Positions 1 to 9,084 of a DNA stretch of 64,000 bases are shown piece by piece. The notes under the pieces are model-generated. The model was not told the DNA's origin. It worked only from the letters and a program-made list of their open reading frames with translations, and did no database searches. Made by a program: the position numbers and the translations under genes. Position 1 is the first letter of the stretch. Each line of letters begins with the position of its first letter. Source of the DNA: Burkholderia metallica (GTDB lineage Bacteria > Pseudomonadota > Gammaproteobacteria > Burkholderiales > Burkholderiaceae); the NCBI RefSeq assembly GCF_902832845.1, contig NZ_CADFDB010000011.1, forward strand, positions 62,001 through 126,000, read 5' to 3'.

Positions 1-297
1 GCCTGCCGCATACGGATTGGCGACCACCGGGCGGGCCGACGTCGCACCCGGGCGCGCGACGATGCCCGGCACCGCGGCGGCCGGCACGGAATCCGGCGCG
101 CGCGACGCGGCGATGCGCGGGCGTGCCGCAGCCGGCGGCGCCACGGCGGCCAGGTCCGAATCGGCGAGTGCGACGATTTCCACGCTGCCGTCATCGAGCG
201 TGCGGTTCGACAGCACGACCGCGTCGGCGCCGAGCGCCTCGCGCACGAGACGAAGTGCGTCGCGGCTCGTTGCGCCGGTGAATTTGCGAATGTTCAA
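1..297 (-). CDS. flhF: FlhF, flagellar biosynthesis SRP-like GTPase (N-terminal part only)
   Basis: This is the first 99 codons of FlhF; the gene continues past the left edge. The opening MNIRKFTGATSRDAL and the following RLVREALGADAVVLSNRTL are the typical FlhF start, a short alpha/beta segment before a low-complexity Ala/Pro-rich linker. The SRP-type GTPase domain lies outside the window. FlhF places and numbers polar flagella and acts at the inner membrane with FlhG. The start is a TTG whose last two bases sit inside the flhA stop (TTGA overlap, 294-297), so translation is probably coupled to flhA. It is the third gene of flhB-flhA-flhF. Identity is secure from the N-terminus and the context. 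Confidence 0.9.
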   Translation of the reverse strand, partial: MNIRKFTGATSRDALRLVREALGADAVVLSNRTLDDGSVEIVALADSDLAAVAPPAAARPRIAASRAPDSVPAAAVPGIVARPGATSARPVVANPYAAG

Positions 298-2396
298 GCG
301 GAACCCCCGATGACGTTAACGACCTTGATCGTGCGTGTGTCCGGCACTTCGGCATACGACAGCACTTTCAATTGCGGCAGGCTGCGGCGCAGGAAACGCG
401 CGAGCATCGCGCGCAGCGCGTGCTGCACGAGCAGCACGGGCGGCAGCCCGAGATTCTGTTGACGCAGCATCGCCTGTTGCGTGCCGGTCAGAAGGTTGTG
501 CGCGAGGCCGGGTTCGAGGCCCGGGTTCGCGCCGGTGGCGAGCGCCTGCGACAGCACGCGCTCCAGATTCGAGTCAAGGCCCATCACCTGCATTTCGCCG
601 GCGCCCGGATACCACTGCTGCGTGATCGCGCGGCCGAGCGCGAGACGCACCGCGGCCGTGATCTCGAACGCGTCGCCGCGGCCCGCATGCTCGGACACGG
701 CCTCGAGGATCGTGCGCATGTCGCGGATCGGCACGCCTTCCTCGAGCAGGTTCTGCAGCACCTTCTGCAGCGTCGTCAGCGAGATCGTCTTCGGCACGAG
801 GTCCTCGACGAGCGACGGCGCATCCTTGCCGGTGCGCTCGACGAGCGCCTGCACTTCCTGGCGGCCGAGCAGCTCGGCCGCGTGCTGGACGACCAGATGG
901 TTCAGGTGCGTCGCGACGACCGTGCTCGCGTCGACCACCGTGTAGCCGTACACCTGCGCCTGCTCGCGCATCGCGACGTCGATCCACACGGCCGGCAGCC
1001 CGAACGCCGGGTCCTGCGTGGCGGCGCCCGGCAGCGCGGCCGTCACCTGGCCAGGGTTGATCGCGAGCCACTGGCCGGGGAACACTTCGCCGACGCCGAT
1101 CTCGACGCCCTTCAGCGCGATCCGGTACGCGTTCGGCCGCAGTTCGAGGTTGTCGCGGATATGGATCACCGGCGGCAGGAAGCCGATTTCCTGCGCGAAT
1201 TTCTTGCGGATGCTCTTGATGCGCTTGAGCAGTTCGCCGTCGCTGTTCTTGTCGACCAGCGGGATCAGCCGGTAGCCGACTTCCAGCCCGAGCGGGTCGA
1301 TCAGCTGCACGTCGTCCCAGGTCGCCTCGTGGCTGTCCGACGGCAGCACGGCGGGCGGCGCGATGTCGGTCAGGTCGCCGGCCGCCTTGCGGGCCGCCGC
1401 GCGCCGCGTCTGCGTGCGCGCCAGCCAGATCGCGCCGGCGCCGAGCGCGAGGAACGCGAAGTGCGGCATCCCGGGGATCAGCCCCATCAGCACGATGATC
1501 GCGCCGGTGATGTTCAGCACGCGCGGGTTCGTGAACAGCTGGCCGGTGATCTGCGTGCCGATGTCCTCGTCGGTCGCGACGCGCGACACGATCACGCCGG
1601 CCGCGGTCGAGATCACGAGCGACGGGATCTGCGCGACGAGGCCGTCGCCGATCGTCAGCAGCGTGTAGTTCGTGCCGGCGGCGGCGAACGTCATGTCGTG
1701 CTGGACCATCCCGACGATCAGCCCGCCGATCACGTTGATCGCCATGATGATCAGGCCGGCGATCGCATCGCCGCGCACGAACTTCGACGCGCCGTCCATC
1801 GACCCGTAGAACTCGGCTTCCTGCGATACGGCGAGACGCCGCTTGCGCGCCTGTTCCTCGTTGATGAGGCCGGCGTTCAGGTCGGCGTCGATCGCCATCT
1901 GCTTGCCGGGCATCGCGTCGAGCGTGAAGCGCGCGGACACTTCGGCGATCCGCCCCGCGCCCTTCGTGATCACCATGAAGTTGATGATCATCAGGATCAC
2001 GAACACCACGATGCCGACCGCAAAGTTGCCGCCGACGAGGAAGTGGCCGAACGCCTCGATCACCTGGCCGGCCGCGTCCGGGCCCGTGTGGCCCTCGAGC
2101 AGCACGACACGCGTCGACGCGACGTTCAGCGACAGGCGCAGCAGCGTCGAGAACAGCAGCACGCTCGGGAACGCCGCGAAATCGAGCGGCTTCATCGTGT
2201 ACATGCTGACGAGCAGCACCATCACCGACAGCGCGATGTTGAACGTGAACAGCAGATCCAGCAGCAGCGGAGGCAGCGGCAGGATCATCATCCCCAGGAT
2301 CATGCAGATGAGGATCGGGCCCGCGAGCGCGCGCAGGTTGGTGCCCGCGAACGGGTTCGCGCGTTTGGCGAACAGGCCGGTGGTCGGGGTGCTCAT
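294..2396 (-). CDS. flhA: FlhA, flagellar type III export gate protein
   Basis: This 700-residue protein has the usual FlhA length. About eight membrane segments fill roughly the first 330 residues. The FHIPEP-type signature is visible (ITKGAGRIAEVSARF, then LDAMPGKQMAIDADLNAGLI), and a soluble cytoplasmic domain that docks chaperone-substrate complexes follows. With FlhB it forms the proton-driven export gate of the flagellar type III system. The ATG at 2394-2396 overlaps the flhB stop by 4 bases (ATGA), so the long open frame upstream of this ATG was not used. The end overlaps the flhF start. Nothing looks broken. Confidence 0.97.
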   Translation of the reverse strand: MSTPTTGLFAKRANPFAGTNLRALAGPILICMILGMMILPLPPLLLDLLFTFNIALSVMVLLVSMYTMKPLDFAAFPSVLLFSTLLRLSLNVASTRVVLLEGHTGPDAAGQVIEAFGHFLVGGNFAVGIVVFVILMIINFMVITKGAGRIAEVSARFTLDAMPGKQMAIDADLNAGLINEEQARKRRLAVSQEAEFYGSMDGASKFVRGDAIAGLIIMAINVIGGLIVGMVQHDMTFAAAGTNYTLLTIGDGLVAQIPSLVISTAAGVIVSRVATDEDIGTQITGQLFTNPRVLNITGAIIVLMGLIPGMPHFAFLALGAGAIWLARTQTRRAAARKAAGDLTDIAPPAVLPSDSHEATWDDVQLIDPLGLEVGYRLIPLVDKNSDGELLKRIKSIRKKFAQEIGFLPPVIHIRDNLELRPNAYRIALKGVEIGVGEVFPGQWLAINPGQVTAALPGAATQDPAFGLPAVWIDVAMREQAQVYGYTVVDASTVVATHLNHLVVQHAAELLGRQEVQALVERTGKDAPSLVEDLVPKTISLTTLQKVLQNLLEEGVPIRDMRTILEAVSEHAGRGDAFEITAAVRLALGRAITQQWYPGAGEMQVMGLDSNLERVLSQALATGANPGLEPGLAHNLLTGTQQAMLRQQNLGLPPVLLVQHALRAMLARFLRRSLPQLKVLSYAEVPDTRTIKVVNVIGGSA

Positions 2397-3592
2397 GCTG
2401 CGTTCCCCGGCTGGCCGAGCGTGTCGTCGGCTTCTTCGCGTTCGTCGGCGGCGGACACCGACGCGCCCTTGTCGAGTTCGGCCGGCACGTCGAGATCGAC
2501 CGGCACCGCCGGGAACGCGCCGCCTTCCGAACGGAAGCGCTTCAACTGGTAGACCCACGCGAGCACTTCGGCGACGGCCGAGTACAGCGAGCCGGGGATC
2601 TCGCGTTCGAGTTCGACGTTGTGATACAGCGCACGCGCGAGCGGCGGCGCTTCGAGCAGCGGCACGTTGTGTTCGGCCGCGAGTTCGCGGATGCGCGCGG
2701 CGACGAGGTTCACGCCTTTCGCGACGACCTTCGGCGCGCGCATCTCGCCGTCCGTGTACTGCAGCGCGACGGCGAAGTGCGTCGGGTTCGTGACGACCAC
2801 GTCGGCCTTCGGCACGGCCGCCATCATCCGGCGGCGCGCGATCGCGCGCTGCTGCTGGCGGATGCGCCCCTTCACGTGCGGATCGCCTTCGTTCTCGCGA
2901 TGCTCGCGCTTCACTTCTTCCTTCGTCATGCGCAACTTCTTGTTGTACTGCCAGATTTGGTAAGGCACGTCGAGCCCGGCGACCACCAGCATCCCGGCGA
3001 CCGTCGTACCGCAGCACACGGCGACCAGGTGCAGCGCATCGGGCAGCGCGACGCCGAGCGGCTGCGTCGCGAGGCCGAGCAGTTCGTCCTTGCTGCGCCA
3101 GATCGCGATGCCGCCGATCCCGCCGACCACCAGCGTCTTCGCGACCGACATCCCGAGCTGGATCGGCCCCTGGATCGAGAAGATCCGGCCGAGGCCCGAG
3201 ATCGGGTTGAGGCGGTCGAACTTCAGCTCGAACGTCTTCTGCGAGATCAGCCAGCCGCCGAGCGCCATCGGCGCGAGCAGCGCGGCGACGCCGGTGAGCG
3301 CGAGGATCGGCAGCAGCGCGGCGAAGCCTTCGAGGCTCGCGCTGCCGGCTGCCGACAGCATCCGGCGGGTGTCGAACGCGGTCGCGCGATCGAACGTGAA
3401 CGCGCCGCGCAGCATCGCCTGCAGATGCCCGCCCGACGGGCCCGCGAGCAGCCACGCACCGTAGAACCCGGCCGAGAGCAGCGCGAACGAAGCCAGTTCG
3501 CGCGAACGCGCGACCTGCCCCTCCTCGCGCGCCTTCTCGCGGCGCCTGGGAGTGGCGGCTTCGGTCTTGTCGAGATCGCTCTCGTCTGCCAC
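2393..3592 (-). CDS. flhB: FlhB, flagellar export switch protein
   Basis: FlhB is the inner-membrane partner of FlhA and switches export from rod/hook to filament substrates by autocleavage. The cleavage motif NPTH is visible in VVVTNPTHFAVAL. The N-terminus is rich in charged residues (ESDLDKTEAATPRRREKARE), followed by four hydrophobic segments. The acidic C-terminal tail (SAADEREEADDTLGQP) lies beyond the FlhB core. I chose the GTG at 3590-3592 because GGAGG lies four bases upstream and family members start near this point. The longer frame up to 3637 would add 15 residues that do not resemble FlhB. First gene of flhBAF. Confidence 0.95.
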   Translation of the reverse strand: MADESDLDKTEAATPRRREKAREEGQVARSRELASFALLSAGFYGAWLLAGPSGGHLQAMLRGAFTFDRATAFDTRRMLSAAGSASLEGFAALLPILALTGVAALLAPMALGGWLISQKTFELKFDRLNPISGLGRIFSIQGPIQLGMSVAKTLVVGGIGGIAIWRSKDELLGLATQPLGVALPDALHLVAVCCGTTVAGMLVVAGLDVPYQIWQYNKKLRMTKEEVKREHRENEGDPHVKGRIRQQQRAIARRRMMAAVPKADVVVTNPTHFAVALQYTDGEMRAPKVVAKGVNLVAARIRELAAEHNVPLLEAPPLARALYHNVELEREIPGSLYSAVAEVLAWVYQLKRFRSEGGAFPAVPVDLDVPAELDKGASVSAADEREEADDTLGQPGNAA

Positions 3593-4102
3593 GGGGCCTC
3601 CAGTCGGGTACGGCGGAATGCCGCTTTCCAGTGACACCGATTATTCATGGACGCGTCAAACGCCGATCGGTCGAGCAAAGCCGGGAAAGGGGGGTATTTC
3701 GGGGAATCGGGCGGGCCCGGTGCGAACCCGGCCGGACGGGGGATGCGGCCGCGTGCGGCGCGGCGGAAAGACGTGTCGCCGGAGGCGCCGGCGGGGGCCG
3801 GTTCCGGACGCGGCGGCGGCCAGTGAAGCGGGGAAAACGCGCGGAAACGGGGAATGGCGGGGCACGCCCGCGAGGCGGGGGGTATGCCGGTCGTCGAGAT
3901 CGAGTCGGTGGCGGTCGATGCCGCCGGCTGCGCCGGCCGACGCGATCCGGATCGAACACCGCGTACAGGGCCGCCCATCGCCTCCTCGACCCTCCGCGCG
4001 GTGCGCGAAGGCCGGCCACCGCTCCAGCGTCCGTACCCGCCGGTCACGGGCGCCCGCGGCGCCCGGAGCCCGTTCTCACACGCGGCAGCCGGCGCGCGCC
4101 CC
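3593..4102. other. Intergenic region upstream of flhB
   Basis: About 510 bases separate flhB from the end of the VOC gene, both on the minus strand. The flhB promoter must lie here, but I could not recognise a convincing sigma-28, sigma-54 or sigma-70 box. Open frames through this stretch have no protein-like character and come from the high GC content. No terminator with a T tract was seen for the VOC gene. Confidence 0.5.
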
Positions 4103-4600
4103 CTAGCCCGCCGCCGCTCGCCGCAGCACGCCGAGATCGAGCTTCTTCATCGTCATCACCTGCGCCATCACGCGCTCCGTGCGCGCCGGATCGCCCGTCA
4201 TCAGCTCGGTCATCTCGACCGGCACAACCTGCCACGACACGCCGAAGCGGTCGCGCAGCCAGCCGCACTGCTGCGCGCGTTCGTCGCCGCCTTCGGACAG
4301 GCGCGCCCAGTAGCGGTCGATTTCGTCCTGGTCGCGGCAGTTGACGACGAACGACACGGCCGGCGTGATCTGGAACGCGGGGCCGCCGTTCAGCGCGACG
4401 AACGCCTGTCCGTCGAGCTCGAACGCGACGGTCATCACCGCGCCCTCCGCGCTGCCGGACGCGTGCGCGCCGGCCTTGCCGTAGCGCGCGACGTGCACGA
4501 TGCGCGCGTGATCGAACACCGATACGTAGAAACCGGCGGCCGCCTCGGCGTCGCGGTCGAACCACAGGAATGGCGTGATGCGTTGTATGCGCGGGCTCAT
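4103..4600 (-). CDS. VOC-family (PhnB/3-demethylubiquinone methyltransferase-like) protein
   Basis: A 165-residue protein of the vicinal oxygen chelate fold. It has the typical opening RITPFLWFDRDAEAAAGFY, a middle segment FVALNGGPAFQITPAVSFVV, and CGWLRDRFGVSWQVVPVEM near the C-terminus, the hallmark of the PhnB-like subgroup (Pfam 3-dmu-9_3-mt type). Members of this subgroup are mostly of unknown function; the name refers to a Pfam label, not to proven ubiquinone methylation. The ATG at 4598-4600 has a perfect AGGAGG seven bases upstream, so the longer frame to 4630 is rejected. It stands alone between motility genes and the DUF3443 pair, with no evident functional link. Confidence 0.85.
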   Translation of the reverse strand: MSPRIQRITPFLWFDRDAEAAAGFYVSVFDHARIVHVARYGKAGAHASGSAEGAVMTVAFELDGQAFVALNGGPAFQITPAVSFVVNCRDQDEIDRYWARLSEGGDERAQQCGWLRDRFGVSWQVVPVEMTELMTGDPARTERVMAQVMTMKKLDLGVLRRAAAG

Positions 4601-4713
4601 GGCGCTGCCTCCTCGATGTCGTGCCGGCACGGGTGCCGGTATTACATCGTAGGCGCCAGGTCAGTACCCGGCAGCGCAACGGTCCGACCCGTCGTGCCGC
4701 ACGCGGCGCGCGC

Positions 4714-4743
4714 ATAAAAAAGGGGGCGATCGCTCGCCCCCTT
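4714..4743 (-). terminator. Intrinsic terminator of the DUF2844-DUF3443 operon
   Basis: A GC-rich stem (AGGGGGCGA pairing with TCGCCCCCT around a four-base TCGC loop) lies 30 bases past the DUF3443 stop. On the minus strand it is followed directly by a run of six T. Confidence 0.85.
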
Positions 4744-4772
4744 CATCCTGCATCCGGCCGCGCCGCGCCGCG

Positions 4773-6017
4773 TCAGAACGCGACGAAAGGCTGCGCGCCG
4801 CCGCTCGCGGTCTTGTCCATCCCGAAGTAGATCGTCTTGCCGTAGAAGTGCGGCATGCCGATGTCGAGCCAGCTGGACGAACCGAACGGGCCCGCGATGT
4901 CGTTGAACGCGAACGTCGACGGGTTCGCGAACAGCGAATCCGCGTTCGTGACGGGCATCGATACCGCGCCGGCTGCGCCGTTCTGTCCGCTCAGCGTCGC
5001 CGAATAGGTGGTGGCCGCCGCCGGGCAGTAGAACTGCGTGTTCTTCGAACAGACCGTCTGCGACGAATCGTTGAAGAAGTACGCGTTCGAACCGGTATCG
5101 AAGAACGCGGTCACGTTGCGCCCGAGGAACGACGCACTGACGTCGCCCGTCGTGGTGGACGTCAGTACGGTCTTCCCGCTCAGGTCGGGCAGGCCGAACG
5201 TCAGCGTCCCGGTCGCGCTGGCCTGCCCGCTGTTAGAAATGCTCGGCATCGTCACGCTCACCCCGTTGCTGTCGGCGAAACGATGCACCGGGTTGGCCAC
5301 CTGCTGCGCGATCGGCACGAGCGCGACCGTGCAACTCGCGTTGTCGCCGTTCGGGCACGCGTAGTAGTTGTTGTTCGTCGACGTCGACGTCGCGCAGGTG
5401 GTGCCGCAATCGACCGGCGCCGGCCCGATGCCGAGGATCCCGTTCGCGCCGAGCGCGCTCGCCGAATTGGCCGATGTGCCGCCGTTCGTGCACGAGCTGG
5501 GCACGTTCGTCGTGCCGAGATCGCCGATGATCTGTACGGGCAGCGAGCCCGCCTGCTCGGAGCCGATCGACAGGTCGACCGTGCGCACCGACCCCCACGT
5601 ATAGCTCGACACGAACTTGCCGCACTCGGCCACCGGTGCGCCGCCGCTCGTCACCTGCGGGAGACTGCCGAGCACGCCCGACACCGCGCTGCCGACGAGC
5701 CGCAGCCCGTAGGACGCGGTATCGACGAGCACGTTGTTGACCACCTGGCAGTTCGACGTGCCCGGCGCACAGACCTTCAGGCTGATGGTCGGGATGTTGA
5801 TCACGTTCGCGACACCGGTGTTGACGGTGATGACGGCCGTGTTGCCGGAATTGCCGTCGGAGCCGCCCGAACCGCCGTTGCCACCGTTGCCGCCGTTGCC
5901 CGCACTGCTGCCGCCGCCACCGCCGTCGCCGCCGCCGCACGCCGTCACGAGGACGGCCGTCGCCGCCGCGAGGCCCAGCACGCGCAGCCAGCGCTTGAAT
6001 GTACGAGGAATTCTCAA
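4773..6017 (-). CDS. DUF3443 secreted lipoprotein with pepsin-like sequence pattern
   Basis: A 414-residue predicted lipoprotein. A hydrophobic signal segment (residues 11-26) ends in the lipobox VTAC (Cys27), and a Gly/Ser/Asn-rich linker runs to about residue 60. I recognise the rest as DUF3443, a family common in Burkholderia and of unknown function. The order of motifs resembles a two-lobed pepsin-type aspartic protease: VDTAS (Asp99), SYTWGSVRTVDLSIGSE (138-154), GILGIG (193-198), LTFGLPD (272-278), FFDTGS (Asp307) and a final SSWLDIGMPHFYGKTIYFG. The first triad is DTA rather than DTG, so catalysis is uncertain. The start is TTG at 6017, with GGGAG about eight bases upstream. It lies 16 bases after the DUF2844 gene. 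Confidence 0.85.
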   Translation of the reverse strand: MRIPRTFKRWLRVLGLAAATAVLVTACGGGDGGGGGSSAGNGGNGGNGGSGGSDGNSGNTAVITVNTGVANVINIPTISLKVCAPGTSNCQVVNNVLVDTASYGLRLVGSAVSGVLGSLPQVTSGGAPVAECGKFVSSYTWGSVRTVDLSIGSEQAGSLPVQIIGDLGTTNVPSSCTNGGTSANSASALGANGILGIGPAPVDCGTTCATSTSTNNNYYACPNGDNASCTVALVPIAQQVANPVHRFADSNGVSVTMPSISNSGQASATGTLTFGLPDLSGKTVLTSTTTGDVSASFLGRNVTAFFDTGSNAYFFNDSSQTVCSKNTQFYCPAAATTYSATLSGQNGAAGAVSMPVTNADSLFANPSTFAFNDIAGPFGSSSWLDIGMPHFYGKTIYFGMDKTASGGAQPFVAF

Positions 6018-6033
6018 GATCGCTCTCCCGCTG

Positions 6034-6537
6034 TCACTGGATGTCGGTGCCGGCCAGGCCGGCAGGCAGCGCCGCCGGCAGCCATGCCTGGCCCGAGAAG
6101 GCGCCCATGTGGCCGCCGGTGCGGATCACGAGGCCGCTCGTGTCGACGGACACCGGCGCGCGCCAGCCGCGCGCCTTGTGCGCCGCCTGGACGCCGGCGG
6201 TGTACTGCGGGAAATAGCTGCCGAGCAGCGACGCGAGATCGGGCATCGTCGGCCCCTGCCACGCGAGGCCGAACACGCTGCCCGCGGCCGACGTGTATTC
6301 GTGGATGACGGTGCCCGATCCGAGCGTGATCTCGCGGACGGTATAGGCGGCCGTGCTCGTCTGCACGCCGTCTGCCGACCGCATCGCGCGCTGCAGCGCA
6401 CGCACGGTCGCGGCCTGATCGTCCGACGGCGGCGACATCGGCGCGCCGCCCAGTTCCGCGTGTGCGTGGACGCTCCACAGCACACCCACTGCAGCCGTCG
6501 CATGCGCGACGGTCCAGCCCAAACGTTTCAGCTTCAC
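6034..6537 (-). CDS. DUF2844 secreted protein
   Basis: A 167-residue protein with a clear Sec signal peptide (MKLKRLGWTVAHATAAVGVL, with cleavage likely after AHA near residue 27), so it is predicted periplasmic or exported. The mature part (ELGGAPMSPPSDDQAATVR at its start, then TLGSGTVIHEYTSAAGSVFG) matches my recollection of DUF2844, which usually sits directly upstream of DUF3443 in Burkholderia. Function is unknown. The pairing, the 16-base gap and a shared terminator suggest the two act together, perhaps as a small partner or pro-region-like protein for DUF3443; that is inference. The start is GTG at 6535-6537 with a run of seven G just upstream as the ribosome site. Confidence 0.8.
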   Translation of the reverse strand: MKLKRLGWTVAHATAAVGVLWSVHAHAELGGAPMSPPSDDQAATVRALQRAMRSADGVQTSTAAYTVREITLGSGTVIHEYTSAAGSVFGLAWQGPTMPDLASLLGSYFPQYTAGVQAAHKARGWRAPVSVDTSGLVIRTGGHMGAFSGQAWLPAALPAGLAGTDIQ

Positions 6538-6743
6538 GTTCCCCCCCAGGGACTGGCTTCGTAGCCGGCGGCACGGCCATCGGGCCCGCGCCGCCTGCCA
6601 ACATATGAAATCGTACGAATGACGCTCCGTTGCTGCTGACGCGTAGTATGCCTGCTGCGTGTGTCGAAGTGTCAATTTGACGCAGGACGCGCCGGGCTGC
6701 GCGGCACCGAGGGGGCGGGAACGCGGGGGCGGGGAACGCGGGG

Positions 6744-6790
6744 CGCATGCACCGGGCGGCGCCGCCGCAGGCGGCGCGCCGATGCATGCG
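6744..6790. repeat. Large inverted repeat just after cheZ
   Basis: CGCATGCA at 6744-6751 pairs with TGCATGCG at 6783-6790, and the GC-rich interior (GGCGGCGCC...GGCGCGCC) can pair further. It begins seven bases past the cheZ stop codon and probably ends or stabilises the mot-che transcript. No T tract follows on the minus strand, so it is not a standard intrinsic terminator. Confidence 0.5.
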
Positions 6791-6796
6791 GCCGGG

Positions 6797-7528
6797 TCAG
6801 AAGCCGAGGCTGGCGAGCAGGTCGTCCACCTGCCCCTGGTCCTGGACCACGTCGGATTTGCCTTCCGGCGCGATCTGCGGGCCGTTCAGCAGCGACTCGG
6901 GGCTGCCGGTCGAGCTCATCTGCTCGGCCGCGAACGCGGCCGCGGTGGCCGCGAACTGCTCGCGCCGCTCGGGCGCGATGTTCTCGACGAGCACGGTGAG
7001 GAGCTGCTGCTCGATCAGGTAGACCATGTCCATGATCTTCTTGATCACCTGCCCGGTCAGGTCCTGGAAATCCTGCGCGAGCATGATTTCGAGCAGTTGC
7101 GCGCGGGTCGCCGCCGTCGATTCGGGCAGCGTGCGCAGGAACGCGCGCGTATCGTCCATCAGCTCGCGCACTTCCGCGTGCTCGATCGGCGCCGCGTACC
7201 ACTGCGCCCAGCGTGTGTCGAGCGCCTCGGCCTCGTTCTGGATGCGCTCCTGCATCGGCTTCGCGACCTCGATCGCATTCAGCACGCGCTCGGCGGCCTG
7301 CTCGGTCATCGTCGCGACGTAGCGCAGCCGGTCGCGCGCGTCGGGCACGGCTTCCGCTGCCCGCTCGACGTGCTTGTCGAGCCCCAGCTCGCGCATCGAA
7401 TCGCGCAGCGTGCGTGTGACGTGGCCGATGCGCGCGAGGATGCGGTCGCTCGCGAAATCGGCGCCTTCGGCCTGGCCGTCGGCGCTGAACCCGGCGCCCG
7501 TCAGCGCGGCATGGATCGGCTCGTTCAC
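6797..7528 (-). CDS. cheZ: CheZ, CheY-P phosphatase
   Basis: A 243-residue CheZ that removes phosphate from CheY-P to reset the flagellar switch. The catalytic region [20 protein letters not shown] contains the conserved glutamine of the DLTGQVIKK motif. The C-terminal CheY-binding peptide is present ([11 protein letters not shown]). The long helical region between them fits the dimeric four-helix bundle. The start is GTG at 7528, one base after the cheY2 stop, with GGGAG upstream. It is the last gene of the mot-che series, followed by a large hairpin. Confidence 0.96.
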   Translation of the reverse strand: MNEPIHAALTGAGFSADGQAEGADFASDRILARIGHVTRTLRDSMRELGLDKHVERAAEAVPDARDRLRYVATMTEQAAERVLNAIEVAKPMQERIQNEAEALDTRWAQWYAAPIEHAEVRELMDDTRAFLRTLPESTAATRAQLLEIMLAQDFQDLTGQVIKKIMDMVYLIEQQLLTVLVENIAPERREQFAATAAAFAAEQMSSTGSPESLLNGPQIAPEGKSDVVQDQGQVDDLLASLGF

Positions 7529-7529
7529 G

Positions 7530-7925
7530 TCAGCTCCCGGCCTTCGCCATCTTGTCGATGATCTTGTTCAGCTTCTCGTCGAGCGTCGCGGCCGTAAACG
7601 GTTTCACGACGTAGCCGCTCGCCCCCGCCTGCGCGGCCGCGATGATGTTCTCCTTCTTCGACTCGGCCGTGACCATCAGCACCGGCAGGTGCGTGAGCGT
7701 CGCGTCCGCGCGGATTTCCTTCAGCATCGCGAGACCGTCGAGGTTCGGCATGTTCCAGTCGGAAATCACGAAATCGAAACCGCCGCCGCGCAGCCGCGCG
7801 AGGCCGGCCGCACCGTCCTCGGCCTCGTCGACGTTCGAATAGCCCAGTTCCTTGAGCAGGTTGCGGACGATCCGGCGCATCGTCGGGAAATCGTCCACCA
7901 CCAGGATTTTCATGCTCTTGTCCAT
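7530..7925 (-). CDS. cheY: CheY, chemotaxis response regulator
   Basis: A 131-residue single-domain receiver. The acidic pair (VVDDF), the phosphoacceptor Asp in [14 protein letters not shown], the Thr in [11 protein letters not shown] and the Lys in [11 protein letters not shown] are all visible and are characteristic of enterobacterial-type CheY that binds FliM. It sits immediately before cheZ, which supports the role of main motor regulator. The ATG at 7923-7925 fits CheY length and has GGAA upstream; the frame extending to 8015 has no family similarity. A second receiver gene lies between motB and cheA, so this one is the likelier switch-binding CheY. Confidence 0.95.
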   Translation of the reverse strand: MDKSMKILVVDDFPTMRRIVRNLLKELGYSNVDEAEDGAAGLARLRGGGFDFVISDWNMPNLDGLAMLKEIRADATLTHLPVLMVTAESKKENIIAAAQAGASGYVVKPFTAATLDEKLNKIIDKMAKAGS

Positions 7926-7992
7926 CGTCGTTCCTTTCCAGATTCGTTTCCGTCGGGACGCGTATCGTGGCACGCGCCCCGTGACATTCCAT

Positions 7993-9084
7993 TCAGACGC
8001 GCTGTACGCGCTCACCCATCGTCGCGAGACGCGCCATCACGCGGCGGCTCATCTCGGCGAGCGGCACGATCTCGTCCGCGCCGCCGAGCGCGATCGCCTC
8101 GCGCGGCATCCCGAACACGATGCAGCTGGCTTCGTCCTGCGCGAACGTGTGGGCGCCCGCGCGTTTCATCTCCAGCAGGCCGGCCGCGCCATCTCGGCCC
8201 ATCCCGGTCAGGATCACCCCGATCGCGTTCTTGCCCGCGTGCGTCGCCGCCGAGCGGAACAGCACGTCGACCGACGGGCGGTGCCGGTTCACCGGCGGCT
8301 CGTCCGACAGCTGCGCAATATAGTTCGCCCCGCTTCTCGCGAGCAACAGATGCGCGTGGCCCGGCGCGATATACGCGTGGCCCGGCAGCACGCGCTCGCC
8401 GTGCTCGGCTTCCTTCACCGCGATCCGGCACAGGCCGTTCAGCCGCTGCGCGAACGATTTCGTGAAGCCGGGCGGCATGTGCTGCGCGATCAGCACGGCC
8501 GGCGCATCCGGCGGCAGCGGCGTGAGCACTTCGCGAATCGCCTCGGTGCCGCCCGTCGACGCGCCGATGATGATCAGCTTCTCGGTACTGACGAGCGGGT
8601 TGTTGATCAGCGGCGCGGCCACCTGGCTGTCCGCCGCGCGTGCGACCGCCTGCGGCTGCGGCGCCTGGCGCACGCGCGCACGTGACGCCGCGCGGATCTT
8701 GTCGGCGAGCTTTTCCGCGTAGTCGAGCATCCCGTCGCGAATCCCGACGCGCGGCTTCGTGACGAAGTCGACCGCGCCGAGTTCGAGCGCGCGCAGCGTG
8801 ATCTCCGAGCCGCGCTCGGTCAGCGACGACACCATCACGACCGGCATCGGCCGCAGGCGCATCAGCTTCTCGAGGAAGTCGAGCCCGTCCATGCGCGGCA
8901 TTTCGACGTCGAGCGTGAGCACGTCCGGGTTGTGCTGCTTGATGAGCTCGCGCGCGACGAGCGGATCGGGCGCGGTCGCGCACACCGTCATGTCGGGCTG
9001 GCTGTTGATGATCTCGGTCATCAGGCTGCGGATCAGCGCCGAATCGTCGACGCACAATACTTTGATCTTCTGCACTGCGGTCAT
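7993..9084 (-). CDS. cheB: CheB, chemoreceptor glutamate methylesterase
   Basis: A 363-residue protein with an N-terminal receiver (phosphoacceptor Asp in [13 protein letters not shown]) joined to a C-terminal methylesterase/deamidase. The catalytic Ser (IGASTGGTE), His (AQHMPPGF) and Asp ([10 protein letters not shown]) are all present. It demethylates receptors opposite CheR, giving adaptation feedback through CheA phosphorylation. The ATG at 9082-9084 overlaps the cheD stop (ATGA), which sets the start and indicates translational coupling in cheR-cheD-cheB. The very long frame upstream of this ATG is an artefact. Confidence 0.97.
   Translation of the reverse strand: MTAVQKIKVLCVDDSALIRSLMTEIINSQPDMTVCATAPDPLVARELIKQHNPDVLTLDVEMPRMDGLDFLEKLMRLRPMPVVMVSSLTERGSEITLRALELGAVDFVTKPRVGIRDGMLDYAEKLADKIRAASRARVRQAPQPQAVARAADSQVAAPLINNPLVSTEKLIIIGASTGGTEAIREVLTPLPPDAPAVLIAQHMPPGFTKSFAQRLNGLCRIAVKEAEHGERVLPGHAYIAPGHAHLLLARSGANYIAQLSDEPPVNRHRPSVDVLFRSAATHAGKNAIGVILTGMGRDGAAGLLEMKRAGAHTFAQDEASCIVFGMPREAIALGGADEIVPLAEMSRRVMARLATMGERVQRV

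Noticed and set aside
372-2552. A 726-residue open frame opposite flhA and flhB.
   Set aside because: Very Arg/His/Asp-rich composition typical of the antisense of a high-GC gene, no domain features, and both flhA and flhB are secure on the other strand.
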